Shown: positions 45,208 through 58,692 of the stretch, one piece after another
Layout: every line of letters begins with the position of its first letter
Position numbering within the stretch: the first letter of the stretch is position 1
From: Calvatia gigantea
Taxonomy: Eukaryota > Basidiomycota > Agaricomycetes > Agaricales > Lycoperdaceae
Direction of reading: 5' to 3'
Assembly (NCBI GenBank): GCA_025093985.1
Contig: JACAAK010000002.1
Span: forward strand, 3,844,001-3,908,000
DNA length: 64,000 nucleotides
Position numbers and translations under genes: made by a program
The notes under the pieces: model-generated
What the model saw: only the letters and a program-made list of their open reading frames with translations
The model's database searches: none
What the model was told of the DNA's origin: nothing

Positions 45208-48118
45208 CTATACTCTACTCGAGGCCGGCGGGGCAACCACTGGTTTTCCAGAGCTTGTCGGAAGCTTCTCGGGGTCCACGGCGAGATCCTGCGATTCGAA
45301 TCCTGACAGTCTCCGCGGGCGCTTCCTGGATGACTCGCCTCTGCTTTGTACTGGTAGCTCATCCAAATCTTCGTCTTCGACGGTAATACTCTCGGTTTCT
45401 GATGCGTGTGAAGGTGGCTGAGTCTCATCTTCTTGATCCTCCTCGTTACTCTGGGTTTGAGGTGATGACCGGGCTTCTCGGTTCGCGGGCCGGGAGTTAA
45501 GGTCTTTTTCAGGTATCTGGTACAAGAATGGGGGGTGAACACTGGGGGCAGAGGTTATGGGAAGAGGGAAGGTGGGACTTACAGGGAGGCGGACAAAGAA
45601 GGCAAGGAATGTCGACAAAGCCGCGTAGGTGAATACGGCTTTCAGGCTTGCATTGTAAGCATCCCTTGCTGGCCTTTGAATTTCAGGTGGAAGGGTAGCA
45701 ACGAGTTTTGCTTGTTGGCGTATTCTTGCGATGATCTGAGGAGCATCAGGTAAGCTTTTTGTTATAGAAGCTGGTTGCCCAAGAGCACCTCGTCAGCACC
45801 TGGGACCGTAATCCTAGAACGAAGTTCTTGGTCGAGCTTGAATTGGAAGATCGCTGATGAGATAGCTACACCTCCAACTTGACCTATGAAAAGTATGGTG
45901 TAAATAGATGTATTCAGTCGGATGTGCCTATTTACCCACCAACGCCCCGAAAGAGTACGTTGAATCCGGTTCCGATTGCCATATAATTTTCTATCACAAG
46001 ATCCTGAGTCAGTGACCAAAGGAACCTAGAAAGCTTGCATACCGGGTATATGAACCAACAGCGCGACTGAAATGTAAAGCGTTAGTACAAAGTCCTTAAC
46101 ATCCGGGTTTGGTACTTACTCAACATGGTTTGGAGGACGACGGCATTACCAAAGCCAAGAGGTATCTGTCACAGGCGGGAATTCAACATCTGGGCCAAGG
46201 GTTGTGGAAAGATGTATTCCATACAATGCTAAACCAGGATTGGATGAATCCCGAATCTTCATTGATCAAACATATCGCAGTTGCCCCAATGAAAGGGAAA
46301 AAGCCGAAAATCAGGTTCAACAGTTTATACTTTCCCGTCTTGTGCATCATCCAGCCAGCAAACACGGACCCAGTAGACATGGCCAAACTGTTGGGTAGCA
46401 AATGAGCGCCTAGCAAATTCCACCTCGTAAGAATTTGTCGGTTAAGTCAAGTCATATCACAAATGGACCCGTACCAGCGGTTGATGCGTTCGTCAAACGA
46501 ACAGTTTGGAACCACAAGGGGAAGAAATACATAATGGAAAAGTTGCAGTTGGCAACAAGGAAGTTGGATGTTCCGACAAGAAGAGGTATCCTTTGCTTGA
46601 GCATGTAAGGTGCCAGAATTGGTTCCACTGAGATAAAGAGTTCCACAAGCACGAACGCGATTGCCGAAATGATAGCAAAGACAAGGGAAGTAATCACGGT
46701 TGGACTGTTCCACTATCAATCGTTTTGGGGTGAGCAAACCAAAAACACATCAAAGATCGCCTTCTTCAGACTCACGAAGAAATTTTTATTGAACTTTTCG
46801 CTGAGGAAGAATAGTACGGAGCCAACCTGAAACGAACGATCAGCTAACAATGCAACCAATGCGCCGCAACTCACAAAGGACATCAAAGTAGCACTTCCAC
46901 CATAATCTATTCGCTTGAGGATTTCCTTCGTGCTCTTCCCCGTGCCCTACGGGAATCAGTACCTTAGACGAAAATAGCCCACAGACAAACAACCCACAGC
47001 AGTGACGTAGCACAAATTATATGACGTTAAACAGTATGAAAGGAGGAAAACAGGAATCTGAAGGAGAAACGCCCATCTCCAACCCAACCTGTGGGTGGAA
47101 CGACTCAGTGGTGTTGTGGATGAATTGAGTTAGCTTCGCACCAGTCGGTGACCATGCCTCCGAAAGGCCCCCCAAGACCCAAGCCGAGCTAACCCCGAAA
47201 TGGTCAATACTAACTTCACTTCCATTTGTATCGGAATGCGTACCCCATTGAAGACACTGGCCACACCCTGCGCTAGACCTCGGGTCTATGACGTGCCGTG
47301 AGCCACGATGATTAGGGTGACAATAAATGACCTACTCTAATACTATACATGTCACTGACAATGATCCTACCAAGGAGCCATCGCGTCAGAGCTACATTTA
47401 TGGAAGAACAAACTTACGATGATGTCGTGAACAGCCCACCGCCACCCATTCCAGCTAGCTAAACATGACTTCAGTTTGCGTTACCGATTCCGGAACTTAG
47501 AAGAACGACGTACGAAACGGGCTGCGATTAACATTTCCATGTTTCGTGATAGCCCACACATCACACACCCTGCAGCCGCAAAGAAGAGTGCTGTCATATT
47601 CGCTCCTTTACGTCCCAACACATTGCACAGGCGCCCATACAACGGGGTGAACGTGCAAGTGGCAAGTAGGTAGCTGCGGACTTCGTCAGATCACCAGTCT
47701 AGATGGAGGGAATACAATTGACGTACGATGTGCCCAGCCAGCTGGCTTGATTAGATTTATTAAACTCGGAGGATATGGAAGCTAACACTAAGTCAAAAAG
47801 ATCGGTTACGCTGTCAAACCAGGGAGGCTTGTTGACACATACTCGTCGGTACAAGCGTTTCTTAAAAACTTCACATGAGTGGCGAAAGCGGAACCGAAGT
47901 CGGAAAGGCGCTCACGGTTGAATGCCTACCTGAAGCGTCAATATCTGATCTTTCCTGATGATAGCACAAGTACCCACAGAAAGAAATGTAGCCATCCAGA
48001 CACCCGCCAGAATTCCGAAGCGGTTGGATCGTGATATGTCGCGAGGCCCCGGGAGTTGTTTCTTGAGGTCGAACGACCTCCCGAGTAATGGCTGGCGTTC
48101 ATCTGTTGGAACGGACAT
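45208..48118 (-). CDS. MFS transporter (14-TM drug/vacuolar amino-acid family type)
   Basis: This is a membrane transporter of the major facilitator superfamily. The start at 48118 (MSVPTDERQPLLG) has the acidic/polar tail with QPLL typical of such proteins. TM regions are visible as RFGILAGVWMATFLS, then SSEFNKSNQASWLGTS, LYGRLCNVLGRKGAN (motif A), LGLGGPFGGMVTDW (motif C-like), AIISAIAFVLVELFI, NSLAMSTGSVFAGWMMHKTG, IFGFFPFIGATAICLI, PLGFGNAVVLQTML and GQVGGVAISSAIFQF. Around 12-14 exons are joined by short introns. The C-terminal tail is long, acidic and Ser/Glu-rich (EDEDLDELPVQSRGESSRKR). I did not verify every junction in the N-terminal third, so a frame problem there cannot be excluded. 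Confidence 0.75.
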
Positions 48119-51100
48119 GAAACTTCGTAATTGCCCACCACGATATGACCAAAGGTAATCAGACCTCCGGTCTATGTAGTTGCTGGACAAGGAGAGGAAG
48201 ATATTTCTAGCTCGGGTCTTGGCCAAATTAAGGGCACCATGCTGGATCGGAGCCGTGTGAATAAGCACGTGAACCAGAATGAGCATCCGAACCTGCCACG
48301 TTTCCCCCCCCCCAAAACGCAACGCTCCTGACCATCAACTGAATCGAGAATTAAAGTAATGTGAAGAACGCGGGCCTGCAAAGGCTCTTTACATATAGAA
48401 CATTCTATCGAGACTCCGTCACTTGCACCCTACTTTCTTATCTGATCACGGCAGTGGTAGCATTGGGTCATCTCCGTCCCCATCGCCAACTTGGCTTCAT
48501 GGCTCCGCATTGCTCGTAAGAATCGTCTAAATTGGTTTCCCCCGACATCCCCGGCAATTAAGCGTCAAGCAGTTTCTGAGGTCCTGACAACTGCATATGA
48601 TCCTCGCCGTTCCAAGCGTTTGAGATGCAGTTGCGATTGGGCCACGCAAATGAGTTGAGCGTTGAATCGATCTCCGGGTACTTCATTGCCAGCTATATCG
48701 AAACGGTGTTTGCGATTGTGATAATCACAAGAGAAACCACCTTATTGATGAGGAAGTATTAATATAGCGTTGGAGATTCCGCTCAACCCCGCAGCAGTTG
48801 TTGTTCGTGGTCGACGCAGCAAAACTGTCGGGGTGATCGTAACCAGCGACTTCAGTTAATCATCCCAACAAGCTGGATATCTATCAGGTCGCTATCCACC
48901 CAGTAATTAAACCAAGCTACCGAAAGATGGTTACCACATTTTTAGTAGGAATAGGAGCCTATGGTATTATTGCCTCACTTTTGGTGGCTGGTAGGGAAGC
49001 AGTGCCTCTTTGATAAACACTTCGCAAAGGAGTGAATGGCGACTCAACGGTGTCAGGAGGGGCAAATCCTCCCAACTTCTGGTATGTATCCCTTCAACAT
49101 TACCTTATCCCAATAACTCGCGATCCGTTCACAAGTAAGCCCCCATCCTCTTCAAATTATTACCTCAGAAGCGAGGACAATGCTCAAACTTACCTGTTTC
49201 ACGACACGATCAAATGTTATGACTTGAGTTCGACTGCCAGAAATGAGTCAATATTCTGTTTGTTTCTCTGTTTCCCAATCATCCCAAATATTCTGCTGAA
49301 TTTCCCTCGCAACCCGAACGTATCCATGCGTTGGAGGCTGCCACAATCAACGGAACGCAACTTACAACCATCAGTGATTTCGGAGGATATTTAAAGCCAG
49401 CGAAATTGAAGACTTTGATCGGTTCAAGGAACGTGATGCCATAACCCTGGATGGCGCATCCGAATAACAATTGTGTCCCTTTTCATTTGATTCCGTCCCC
49501 AGTTCCCGAGCAAGTGAACTGCGACACGGTCCGTTAGACTTCCCAATCCATAGCCCAGCTGCGGAGACCTTCCGGGAAATTTTTGGCCTCACCGGTTGGA
49601 GTCACTTCGCAGTAATACATCGCATATACATCAGTTAAATTTGCAACAAAAGGGTAGACACATGTCGAACGAATAAAAGGTATCGATAAAAAAATAAGAT
49701 CTGTCGAACGAAATGCCGCGACGGCACAAAGGCACCTGGCCACGGCGACCGTCGGGTGGTAGTCGAAATTGGTGCGGCGTAATCAACCACGGCGCCCATT
49801 GCCAGATGAATTTGCACTCGCAGCCTGGTTGCAGGCCGGGCACCAGGCGCCAATGTGGGGACCTGTTTACCAAAAGGGGTCGGCTGAGAAATTGAAAGTC
49901 CCTCTTGAGCAGAAATAATACGTACTATATTGTTCAGGAAATTGGAGGCTGTCAGATTAGTATTGGTTAAGCGGTCCGGTCAGCGACAGAGAAGCAGTGT
50001 TGGTCGGAATTCGGGGACGACGTGAGAGTGGTGGGTTTGTTTGACGTGGGTTCAACGGCGGGGTACGCAAGCGAAGAAGAAAGAAGTGTTCGCAATCAGA
50101 ACTGAGGTTTTCCTCGTGATAATTGATAACTCACTTTTGCCAGCAGGTTTCTCGGCAGTTGGCGCAGTGGGGTGGGTGGCGAGGGCTGGTCTTGCAAGCC
50201 CTACTGTCACATGGCACCTGGTGGTAAAAATAATAGGGGCGGGTGGGTAAAATTCGCCCTGGTACGAGAGTATGGAGACTTACAAATTCGGAGGGCTGGC
50301 CAAGTGTTTGTTTAACAGTTTCTCATAGTGAATGAAGTGCGATGAAACCCTACCTGACTTTCTAGGTGGCCACAACGGTAGACGTTGCAAATACTGGAAA
50401 ATCGGTCAGCCAGAACCCGTGGAGCCAGAGGTGCTCAATATGGAGACTCACTGGCGCATACGGCACATCGTAGAAGAATACGGGTTGGAGATGCGGGGTG
50501 CGAGGAGTGGTATGTTTGTAATATATGATGAAGACGTTTATGTTGGAAGTGAGGCAGATTTGGCCAGGCCTTTTATACAAAGAAAAGAATGATCCAGCCA
50601 AGGCTCATGTAGGGAAATGGTCGGCGACTTGAGATGGAACGAACGCGTCCACTTGATCATCCATTCTCATCATTTGCAGTGCCCGGGATGTTGTCCAACA
50701 GGACTGGTTCATGAGTAGTTCCGGAATAACCTGGTCATGTTTCAGTGCTTCGATACTCTGAGACTGATAACTCGGCATAGGAAGACGGATACATTCTTCG
50801 GGTTGATAGAGTAGTGGATACTGCTTCGGGAAGGTCCCTTCAAGTCGTTGAAATTGGGTCTATGATCTAAGGTCCTGACTTGTGACAGATGGTAACACTA
50901 ATTACGTGCGGTTGTCGCTGCGTTCATGTTGCCTTATTGCCTTCGGCGACCCCGCAAGAGCGAAATTTCCGCAGGGCGGATACGATCAGCCTTTTGCAAG
51001 CTTTGGGCCTTGCACAAAAGATCACGGCATCTTTGCGAGCAAGGACCCACCTGGAGAACGGCACGTGCCGACCTCTTGATGTTGTCCCGACTTGGAGTGC

Positions 51101-53036
51101 GCTGGCGAATGCAGTCAGATCAAGTGATTCTCCCGAAGACCGGGGGAATCATTCAAATCAATCCTGTTAAGTGCGTCTTTGGAAAGGTGTTTTTAGAGAG
51201 TCCTTGTACTTCTTGCCCGCGCCACTGGAAGTCCCCCCAGTCAGGCACTTGGGCGTTGCGCATACATCTCGGCACCCTTTTCATGGAATTGAACACCCTT
51301 TCATTCTCCGCCAGCGGCTGATCAGACCCTTCGTTCAGTGGCTTTTGCTGTACTGGGAACGCCGAGCCTCATATACTTGCTAGATCCCAGGATATGAATC
51401 GGGGCGAGGCTCATCTACTGAGCGTTCTACGACTCCGGACCTTGCAGGAACTGAAGGAAATTACCTAAACACGAGGAATCCTCCCAACTTAAGTTAGTAG
51501 TTGGTGGGTCTCTATTCTTAAGAATCGCTGTCAAATTGTCACCCAGGGCAACTGAAGGAAAAGGAAAAAAAAAAGTGAAATAGCCGGAAATCACTGGGCT
51601 CTTCCTTAAAATCTAAATTGATGAACAGTCGACCCATAGTGGCAAACAAATAACGAGTCATCTTAACGTTGTGTATGTGCAACTGGAGAGAAAGTCAAAG
51701 CCCATGTAACGATAGAAAAGCTAGATTTCAAGTAGAAAAAATTCAGGGGATGGAACAGTAAATACAAACCGTAGTCGTAGGGGAGTGTCAAGACCCAGTA
51801 ATGGACCTCCTGGAAACACAAGTCCATCAAAAGTACGCAAATCAATAACTTTTGGTTGAAGTTGAGAGGCAACCGTCTTTTCTCAATGGGGAAAGCCGTT
51901 AATTAACATTCGGATCATTTTTCTTCTCCGTCTTTTCGCTCTGGAATACGGTGCAGCCATTCGGATGTATCTTTGACAGTGACATTGCGCAGTCAAACGG
52001 CTTTTCTCATCTGCGCACCCTTTAGTACGTCCATCATATCAACATTGTGGCCGTGGCATAGCTCGTTTCGTGCCCCAAGATTTGGTCACTGCTACCTTGG
52101 ATATTTTCATTGATCCATTCACGTAGGATCTACGGAAACATGCCTCGACTGAGGTAGAATGGGCGCTCGTCAGGGCGTATCAGTTAAAGAATGCAGGCGC
52201 CACTGATGGTGATTATGCCTGGCGGGTCTGGGTTGTGGGGTGGCATCAATCAGCCACAGTTGGAGTTCTGTCGAGGGTTCAAATGTTTGGGAAGCTGATG
52301 TTATGCGTGGTAAAAAGTTTGCCATTGGGAGTGCTTTACAATGTCATTTGGGCCATTATTTGGATGATAAACGGAAATTTAATATTCTCCTTTGCAATGA
52401 GCGGTGTAAGTTCAAGCCTCTGAGAAAACTTCTGTGAGAGATGCGTTAGAAGATAACGGCAGTATTTGGGGTTTGGCAATTTATTCTCAGGGTGGAAGCT
52501 GCGGTCATGCATACGATGGTCCGTGAAGCGGCTTACGTTTTTTAGTCGACATGGCTATAGATGGGTATGTATCCCCCTGAAGACATTGCCGCGAAGGGTC
52601 GTCTTAGGGGAGGCAAGGGAGGGGAGGGGATTCTGACCACAAAACGAAGCAGTTATCATCGCTGCTGAATCCACCAATTTTGGTTTACACTGGCTTTTTT
52701 TCTTTTTTCTTGGGCTGTGCCATGTGGTACCCCCTTCGCCTCTAACAATCTCAGAGTAATCTTATTGCATTATTTGGAATGTTCGGGCACTCCTTCTCCA
52801 TTGGAACCCTCCACATAACTGGAGAAGTTGGCGTCTGGTTATAAATACACTCAAGTCCTCGGCTTGATGCCGAACCAAGAAAGGAAATGTGTCCACGTGA
52901 TTGTTGGAACCCCAACCCGCTTTGGCACTTTCGACACATTTGCCAGACAATCCCGATTTAGGCCTTGAAGTTGACCTTCACCAATGCTGGATAGTCTCCC
53001 CTAAATCTGTGTAATTTCTCTACAAAATCCTTCTCT
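48119..53036. other. 4.9-kb gene-poor interval
   Basis: No ORF above 131 codons and no recognised domain. A short plus-strand ORF at 50332-50592 (LPDFLGGHNGRRCKYWKIGQ) looks more protein-like than its surroundings but is unassigned. A second such patch lies at about 52160-52420 (plus). Decayed coding or lineage-specific sequence is likely. No clear repeats or LTRs are seen. Confidence 0.4.
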
Positions 53037-55387
53037 ATGCCGACCAAACCTCAAGGCTGTATCATCGAACCTAGGAAATCCAAATCGCTTTACACAGCAG
53101 TGTTGTACGACAATGTTCCGGAGTCATGTGCCTCATCGTCAACAGGTGAAGTTGGGCCATGCTCCAGTTATTTGAAGCGCATAACGCGCGAACATCTCGC
53201 ACGTGCGAGCATGGAGGAGGTTGAATCCTCAGCATCTGGTTCTCCAAGCCCGGAATCCAAAGAGAGGATTGCTCAGTTGACAGAGAAGGTCAGGCGAGCT
53301 TACACCGAAGTTAATGGCAACCCTGCCGATGGACGATGGAGTTTCGTAGCTGGCCTTTTGCGGTTGAGCACAACACGGGGGGGACGACGTTGGCTAGGTG
53401 TTAACACAGCTACCGAGGCTCCCGAGATTCCTAAACACCTTTGTGTCATTCCCAAGACAAGCGAAGAGTGGCACGAGCTGGAGCGGAAATGGAAGGAGGA
53501 GGAAGACGTCAAGAATAAGGTACAACGGTGGATTGTAACTGCAGAATTCGAGCCCTTGACTCCCGAAACAACGGTTATACAAAAGCCAGCTAAAGGCGAA
53601 GAACTTTCATCTCTCAAGTCCAACAGGAAGCCCTCAGGCAACTCTAGTCGCAAGTTGACTACTCAAACCACGTTGGAAAAGTTCTCCACCTTAACGGACC
53701 CTCTTTCTAGTGGCTCTAAGCTCGGATTCTCTGTGGTGAAAAGGTCTAACACGATAGCGAGCGACAAACCGAAGCCACGGAAAGTTCAGGCGCTGCTCTC
53801 CTCGCCCCATGCTACTTCTACTCCACCGAGCCCTCTGGATCGCGGAGGTGGAGCAGTGCCAGAGCGCAATCCGAGTACAACTGGCGAACAAAACCAAATA
53901 CCAGTGGTCGACCGTGGTAATCTCTCTACCCATGTATGTCGCTCATGTCCAGATTTGTATTTTCTAATATCTTCCGCGTGCAGGAATTTCTCCCTCCCTC
54001 ATTTTCCCTATACCAAGTTCAGACCTCGACTCCCTTACCAGGCCGAGTCAACAACGCCCGGAAACCTAGCCTCATTCCGTTGGTCGAGTCGCTATCTCTA
54101 CCTTCTCCTGTATCCTCACCCAAACCTATGAAAACCTACGGGAAGCCCCGAAACATGCTTCTTGCTTCGCCTGCGTCACTTGACCCCGAGCCATCTTCAC
54201 CTCAACTACAAGGGGGTGTGACTGATGTCACCCGCAAGCGCAGCCGATCACCCTCGTTGGTGGAAGGGCCTGCAACCAAAAGGGCTAGGCTGTTGGTTGA
54301 CAAAGGTGCCGGTGCCGACCACACTTCATTCCAACTCCCGTTACAGCTTCCACCATCGCGGAATTCCATAGACGGTTCTCCTGATGTAACACCGAAAAAG
54401 AATCTGCCCCGGCTGAAGGAGCTTCTTGCGTCAGCCAAACACAGCAGGGATGAAGCCTTGAGGAAAAAACGTTCCTCCAAGGCCCATGCAGAACTCCCCA
54501 CTGCTTCCACGGGAGCCTCGGGCTCAGGTAGTGGGCTTAATCCCCTAAAGGCGGTCACGGTTGGGGAGCTGGCCACTGTAACAACTTCGATCCATGACCC
54601 AGAACTGGCACTCCATGATTCCAGTCCTGGTTCCGCTTGTGCTCTGGGCCTATCTGCTGAAGTTGCTGAGGTTGAAGCTGAGGTCATGATCCCTAACATT
54701 GATACAAAACTGGCACCCTATGATGCCGAGTCATCGTCCAATGCACTTCTACACGACGACCTCAACGGAACGATGTCGGATGAGCCCTCGACTCAAGATC
54801 CCGCATTGCATGATCGTGTAACATTAGGATCATGCCCCCAAACAGCCTCCGAGGCTGGGTCCCAGCCCGATACTACGGTAGAGAAGGCGTTGGCATGGAA
54901 TGAGTCTCAACCTCTATCACCTGTTCTTCCGGAATCCCCGGATGCCAATTCATTCCGAATACCTTCGGCCGATCCACACTCGTTACCGTCGACTCATGGC
55001 GTAACTGCGTATAATCTTTATGGTCTCGATGCCTTTGACAACCCGTCGCCAACGAAGTCGTTGTCGTCCCTTGCAAACGCCGACTCCGAATCGGACTCGG
55101 ACCGTGAAGAGGGTGAACGAACGGGCATAAATCTTTCCAATTCCTTGCACTTACTTGACTCGGAATTCCAGCCTCAATTCACATCTACGCAGAAACCTTA
55201 CACCGGTTTGAACACCGATTTACCCGCTGCAGTGCTTGGTTCATCTTTGCCATCGGACAGTTTGGCGTGGGGGAATGAGAAACTAGTATCAACATCGCAA
55301 CTACGAGCGGAAGTCAGTAGCCAAGTGGACGAACTTGATAAATTCATGGAGGCAGATCTGGGTTATGATTTCGTTATTCCGGGATAG
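53037..55387 (+). CDS. Large, mostly disordered nuclear-type protein of unknown function
   Basis: Two exons (53037-53933 and 53982-55387) separated by a 48-nt GT-AG intron give about 766 residues with no lesion. A possible ordered region at residues 60-180 contains RIAQLTEKVRRAYTEVNGNP, SFVAGLLRLSTTRGGRRW and ELERKWKEEEDVKNKVQRWI. The rest is Ser/Pro-rich with basic patches (TRKRSRSPSLVEGPATKRAR, a likely nuclear localisation signal), a short motif TPKKNLPRLKELLASAKHSR and an acidic C-terminus ending VDELDKFMEADLGYDFVIPG. I do not recognise the family. Phosphorylation-rich composition (many SP/TP) fits a regulated nuclear scaffold, but that is inference. Confidence 0.7.
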
Positions 55388-55970
55388 TAGTGATAACAGC
55401 CTCAGGAGTGTTTTGTCCTTTCGTGCTGTGCTACTCCCTTGCAGGGGGTTTGGCTTGACCCATCTCACAATGTACCTACTATTGCAGTCATCCGTTTCGG
55501 TCATTCTTGTAGTTTACTCGTACCGTCTACGTCATAGGGTTCCCAATGTGCGTCTTATTCGGTCTATCTGCCATTCTCGTCTATCAGCTATTGCGTAGGT
55601 CTTTGCGATACCTTCTCCCATCTGTCTATATCCCGAGGCAAACATGTACTCATTTCTGGCATTTAAACACTCACGCCTTTGAGCACCATGAGGCTAACAG
55701 AAGATCCCCATGTGCCTTTGCTTACTATAGCCAGGTTCTTGTTAATGTGATCCCGCCTTGGGGCTAGAGCCGTCCCAGGCTGTGAAACCGCGACCTGAAA
55801 AGGATATAACCATACGCATTGTGCGGTTCTACTGATGGTGTGCCGCTTATCACTAGCTTCTACTGATGTCCTGAATTAAAACAAACACCACCACCCGTTC
55901 TCTGCGCTCTGAGAACCACCAAGTAGGCGGAGGAAACCTTCGGGTCCGCACGACGTCTCTCCCACATCAC
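55388..55970. other. Convergent intergenic region
   Basis: It lies between the 3' ends of the 53-kb gene and PP2C-like gene 2. Nothing recognisable. Confidence 0.4.
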
Positions 55971-57580
55971 TCAAAAAAAATGACAGTCACAGTCACCTCG
56001 TCCCTACGGAAGATTGATGAGCACTCCCCCACGGAACAACATCTAAATGAAGGGGCATATACCGAGTGTTGGCGGATAGGGGATGAGGCACTTTCAACAG
56101 TCCCCCCATAAATATCATATTCGCACCACCCGATGCGTTTCGAACCAAGTGGGTGCCGACATTATTATCTACAAAGATGAACCTTTTGGGAATTTTCCAC
56201 CGCTTGTACCATGTAGTTTCATCCGATTTTCCCTTGAGGTCTACCGGGAGGAGCTCCCGCTCCATAAAGTCGTTCTCCGTGGGCTCAAGGATCGGGGCAC
56301 TGAGGGAATATTTCCGTTTCAACACCCATGCACCAACGAGGCCAACGGCTTCCTCACTCGTGAGTGACTTCCAGAGTCCTTGATTCCCCATAATAAGGAA
56401 ATCATCCGGTTGCGTTTGTATCGTGGTAATTTCAGGTTCGGCAGTGAGGAATGGCTGCGACTCTCCCTCCACGGTGGAATCTACAACCATTTTTTGAAGG
56501 TTGCGTAAGGGAGGTTCGCAAAAGTATTCCTTGTGCATCCGCTCTTGTACTTCTTGACTCCATTTGCACATTGCTAACCCAAATGCGCGTGTAACGTCAC
56601 GTCCGATGTACTTCTGGAGCACATCGATATCGGTGTCGGGGTGAAACTCTTTTAACCGGGCTTGTTCTGAGGGGTTGGCAAAGGTATGTTCGGAGGACAG
56701 GACGTGAGCTTCAAAATACCGTGTACCATCCTCGTGTTTGACATGGCGACCCAACACGGCGCGTGCATCACCGGTATTTGCAATCTTGAGTGTCCGCGTT
56801 TCGTCGTCGTAGAATGCAAGCATGGCCGTTGTCCCCGCAATTGCGGCCGACAGTTGGATTCCATTGAGCGCCTTTGACGGTGAAGAGAAGATCATGTCCC
56901 GCGCTTGGTTCACGACCCCGTGCTCGACATCTCGGAAGGCCTTTTTGATGCACTCGTCGAACGCCTCCGAGGGAACTTCTGACTTGAGCTCTTTTGAGGG
57001 GTAAACTTTTCCTGCGTCACCTATGGGAGTTGTGTACTTGTTGATGAGAGAGCCCAAGACAGCAGCAGTGGTAGGTATGAGTGTGTTGAAGACGAAGGCA
57101 CTTGAATCCCAACCCCGGATACCCTCGCAGAGAGCAGCAAAAACCCAATGAGGACCATGGTCCATCGCAATGGCATTATAACCAAGACTTGTATATCTGT
57201 CTGCTTTGCTGCATGATAATCAGTGTTTGGCCTAGAGAGATCAAGAAAGGGGACACACTTGGGTAATGAAGCGTAGTCATATCGTGCAATTTTTACATTG
57301 TCCCACCGGCGGACGCCATTGGCCATCCACTCATGACTCACAAGAGGGTCTGTCTCTCTGGATGAGGTTGGCTTTAGGTCTGTCTCTGTGAATGGGGTGG
57401 AATTTAGCCAACGTCTGCGCATCTGTTATGAGACGTACTTGGCTTTCTGGCCTCCTCCTCGGCATGAGTGGGGCTATGGCTATCTGCGCGAATGGTGCTT
57501 CGCCAATAGACAGAAGATCCAGCTAGCGAGACAAGTGTCGACAGCCCAGCGAGAAATCGCCCGCGGGCTGGGCCTGCCAT
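55971..57580 (-). CDS. PP2C-like protein 2, probable pseudophosphatase
   Basis: It is a paralogue of the gene at 42748-44609. The N-terminus MAGPARGRFLAGLSTLVSLA is hydrophobic (membrane or mitochondrial signal). A one-base frame change near 57430 separates it from RRRWLNSTPFTETDLKPTSS. After an intron, YTSLGYNAIAMDHGPHW leads into FAALCEGIRGW, where D-G-H-x-G should be; the Asp is Glu and the His is Ile. IANTGDARAVLGRHVKHEDG is intact. DDFLIMGNQGLWKSLTSEEA has Gln for the usual metal-binding Asp. VDNNVGTHLVRNASGGANMI follows, and a last intron leads to RDEVTVTVIFFE with TGA at 55971-55973. Loss of several metal ligands predicts weak or no phosphatase activity. The alternative start is the ATG at 57422. 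Confidence 0.75.
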
Positions 57581-58692
57581 TGAAATCCCAGCCTGTAAAA
57601 ATAAAGTCAGCTGGCAGGTGAGGTATAGTATCCGTTTAGCCCACGTACACGCTGACAAAGAGCGGTAGAAAGAGTGAGGGAAAGGACAAGGTACTTGACA
57701 GGGCAGCATGGCCATAATCATAACAACGTTGCCCGAGGCCGCCGCTCACAAGTTGCAACCTCTGCCGGTGTTCGGAGGAAGCTTATGATGTCACAATGTG
57801 ACATGTGAAGAAGCACAGAAGTTAATCTAGCATGAAGCTTGAAACATCCTTTCAATTATCCTTCACAACATAACCCACCCTGCTTCTCACTGTGCTCTTA
57901 ATATTTTATCAAGAATTTATACATCCACTACCTTTGCACTTAATCTCTTCCGTTGCTTATCTCAGTCAGAGTACATAGAATTAGAGATTGATATCCCAGG
58001 TTGCTGAATCAACCTCCATGACCCAGCACCAACACCCGGAGAGGATAGGATAGACCCCAACCAAATACCACCCAAAAGTGAAGAGAAGGAGGCTCGAGAA
58101 CGACTAGAAAGATGACTCGTACCATCAAGTGGTGCAGACATGAAGACCAAGAGAAGATAAAAAATTACAAGTGATGCATCATCCGGATATGTAAGGGCTG
58201 AACGCAAGATCCACCAAACAGGCAGAGCTCAGGAACGATATGAGGAAAATGATGCAAGAGGAAACGAGCAAAATGTTTTCATCAAGGCCAAATGAAAAAA
58301 AAAAAGATAAGGAAAACAGAATTTTGATATAATAAAACCGATTATAAGTAGTACCTATGTTCATCCGTGGTGTTACTTTGTTCATGACTTTTCGTTTCGA
58401 TTTCGTTCCCAACCTTACCATAACCTAGCCCTTCCATAATTTCGTACTCTATTTGAGATCGGCTTCATCAACTATTCCAAGGGTGAAAGATCAAGCCGAG
58501 AGAGGGATATAAACAAGAAAACGTGCGTGCGAAGACAAGATCCACTGCATGTCACATCCCCACACCCCACCCCGCAGGGGACAGTCGAAAGTCTAGACGT
58601 ATTCGCCTTATTGCGAAGCCTAGTAAAGATGAAACGCCCGCAAACCGCCCCACACATGACTCAACGTGCGTTCCATGCGAATCATCACAACT
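57581..58692. other. Intergenic, upstream of PP2C-like 2 and downstream of shugoshin
   Basis: No supported gene. A 60-80 codon ORF cluster on the minus strand near 58.0-58.4 kb is AT-rich and unremarkable. Confidence 0.4.

Noticed and set aside
50332..50592. ORF with LPDFLGGHN, vaguely like the end of a CRAL-TRIO domain
   Set aside because: No lipid-binding core upstream in any frame, and the following sequence does not fit the family.
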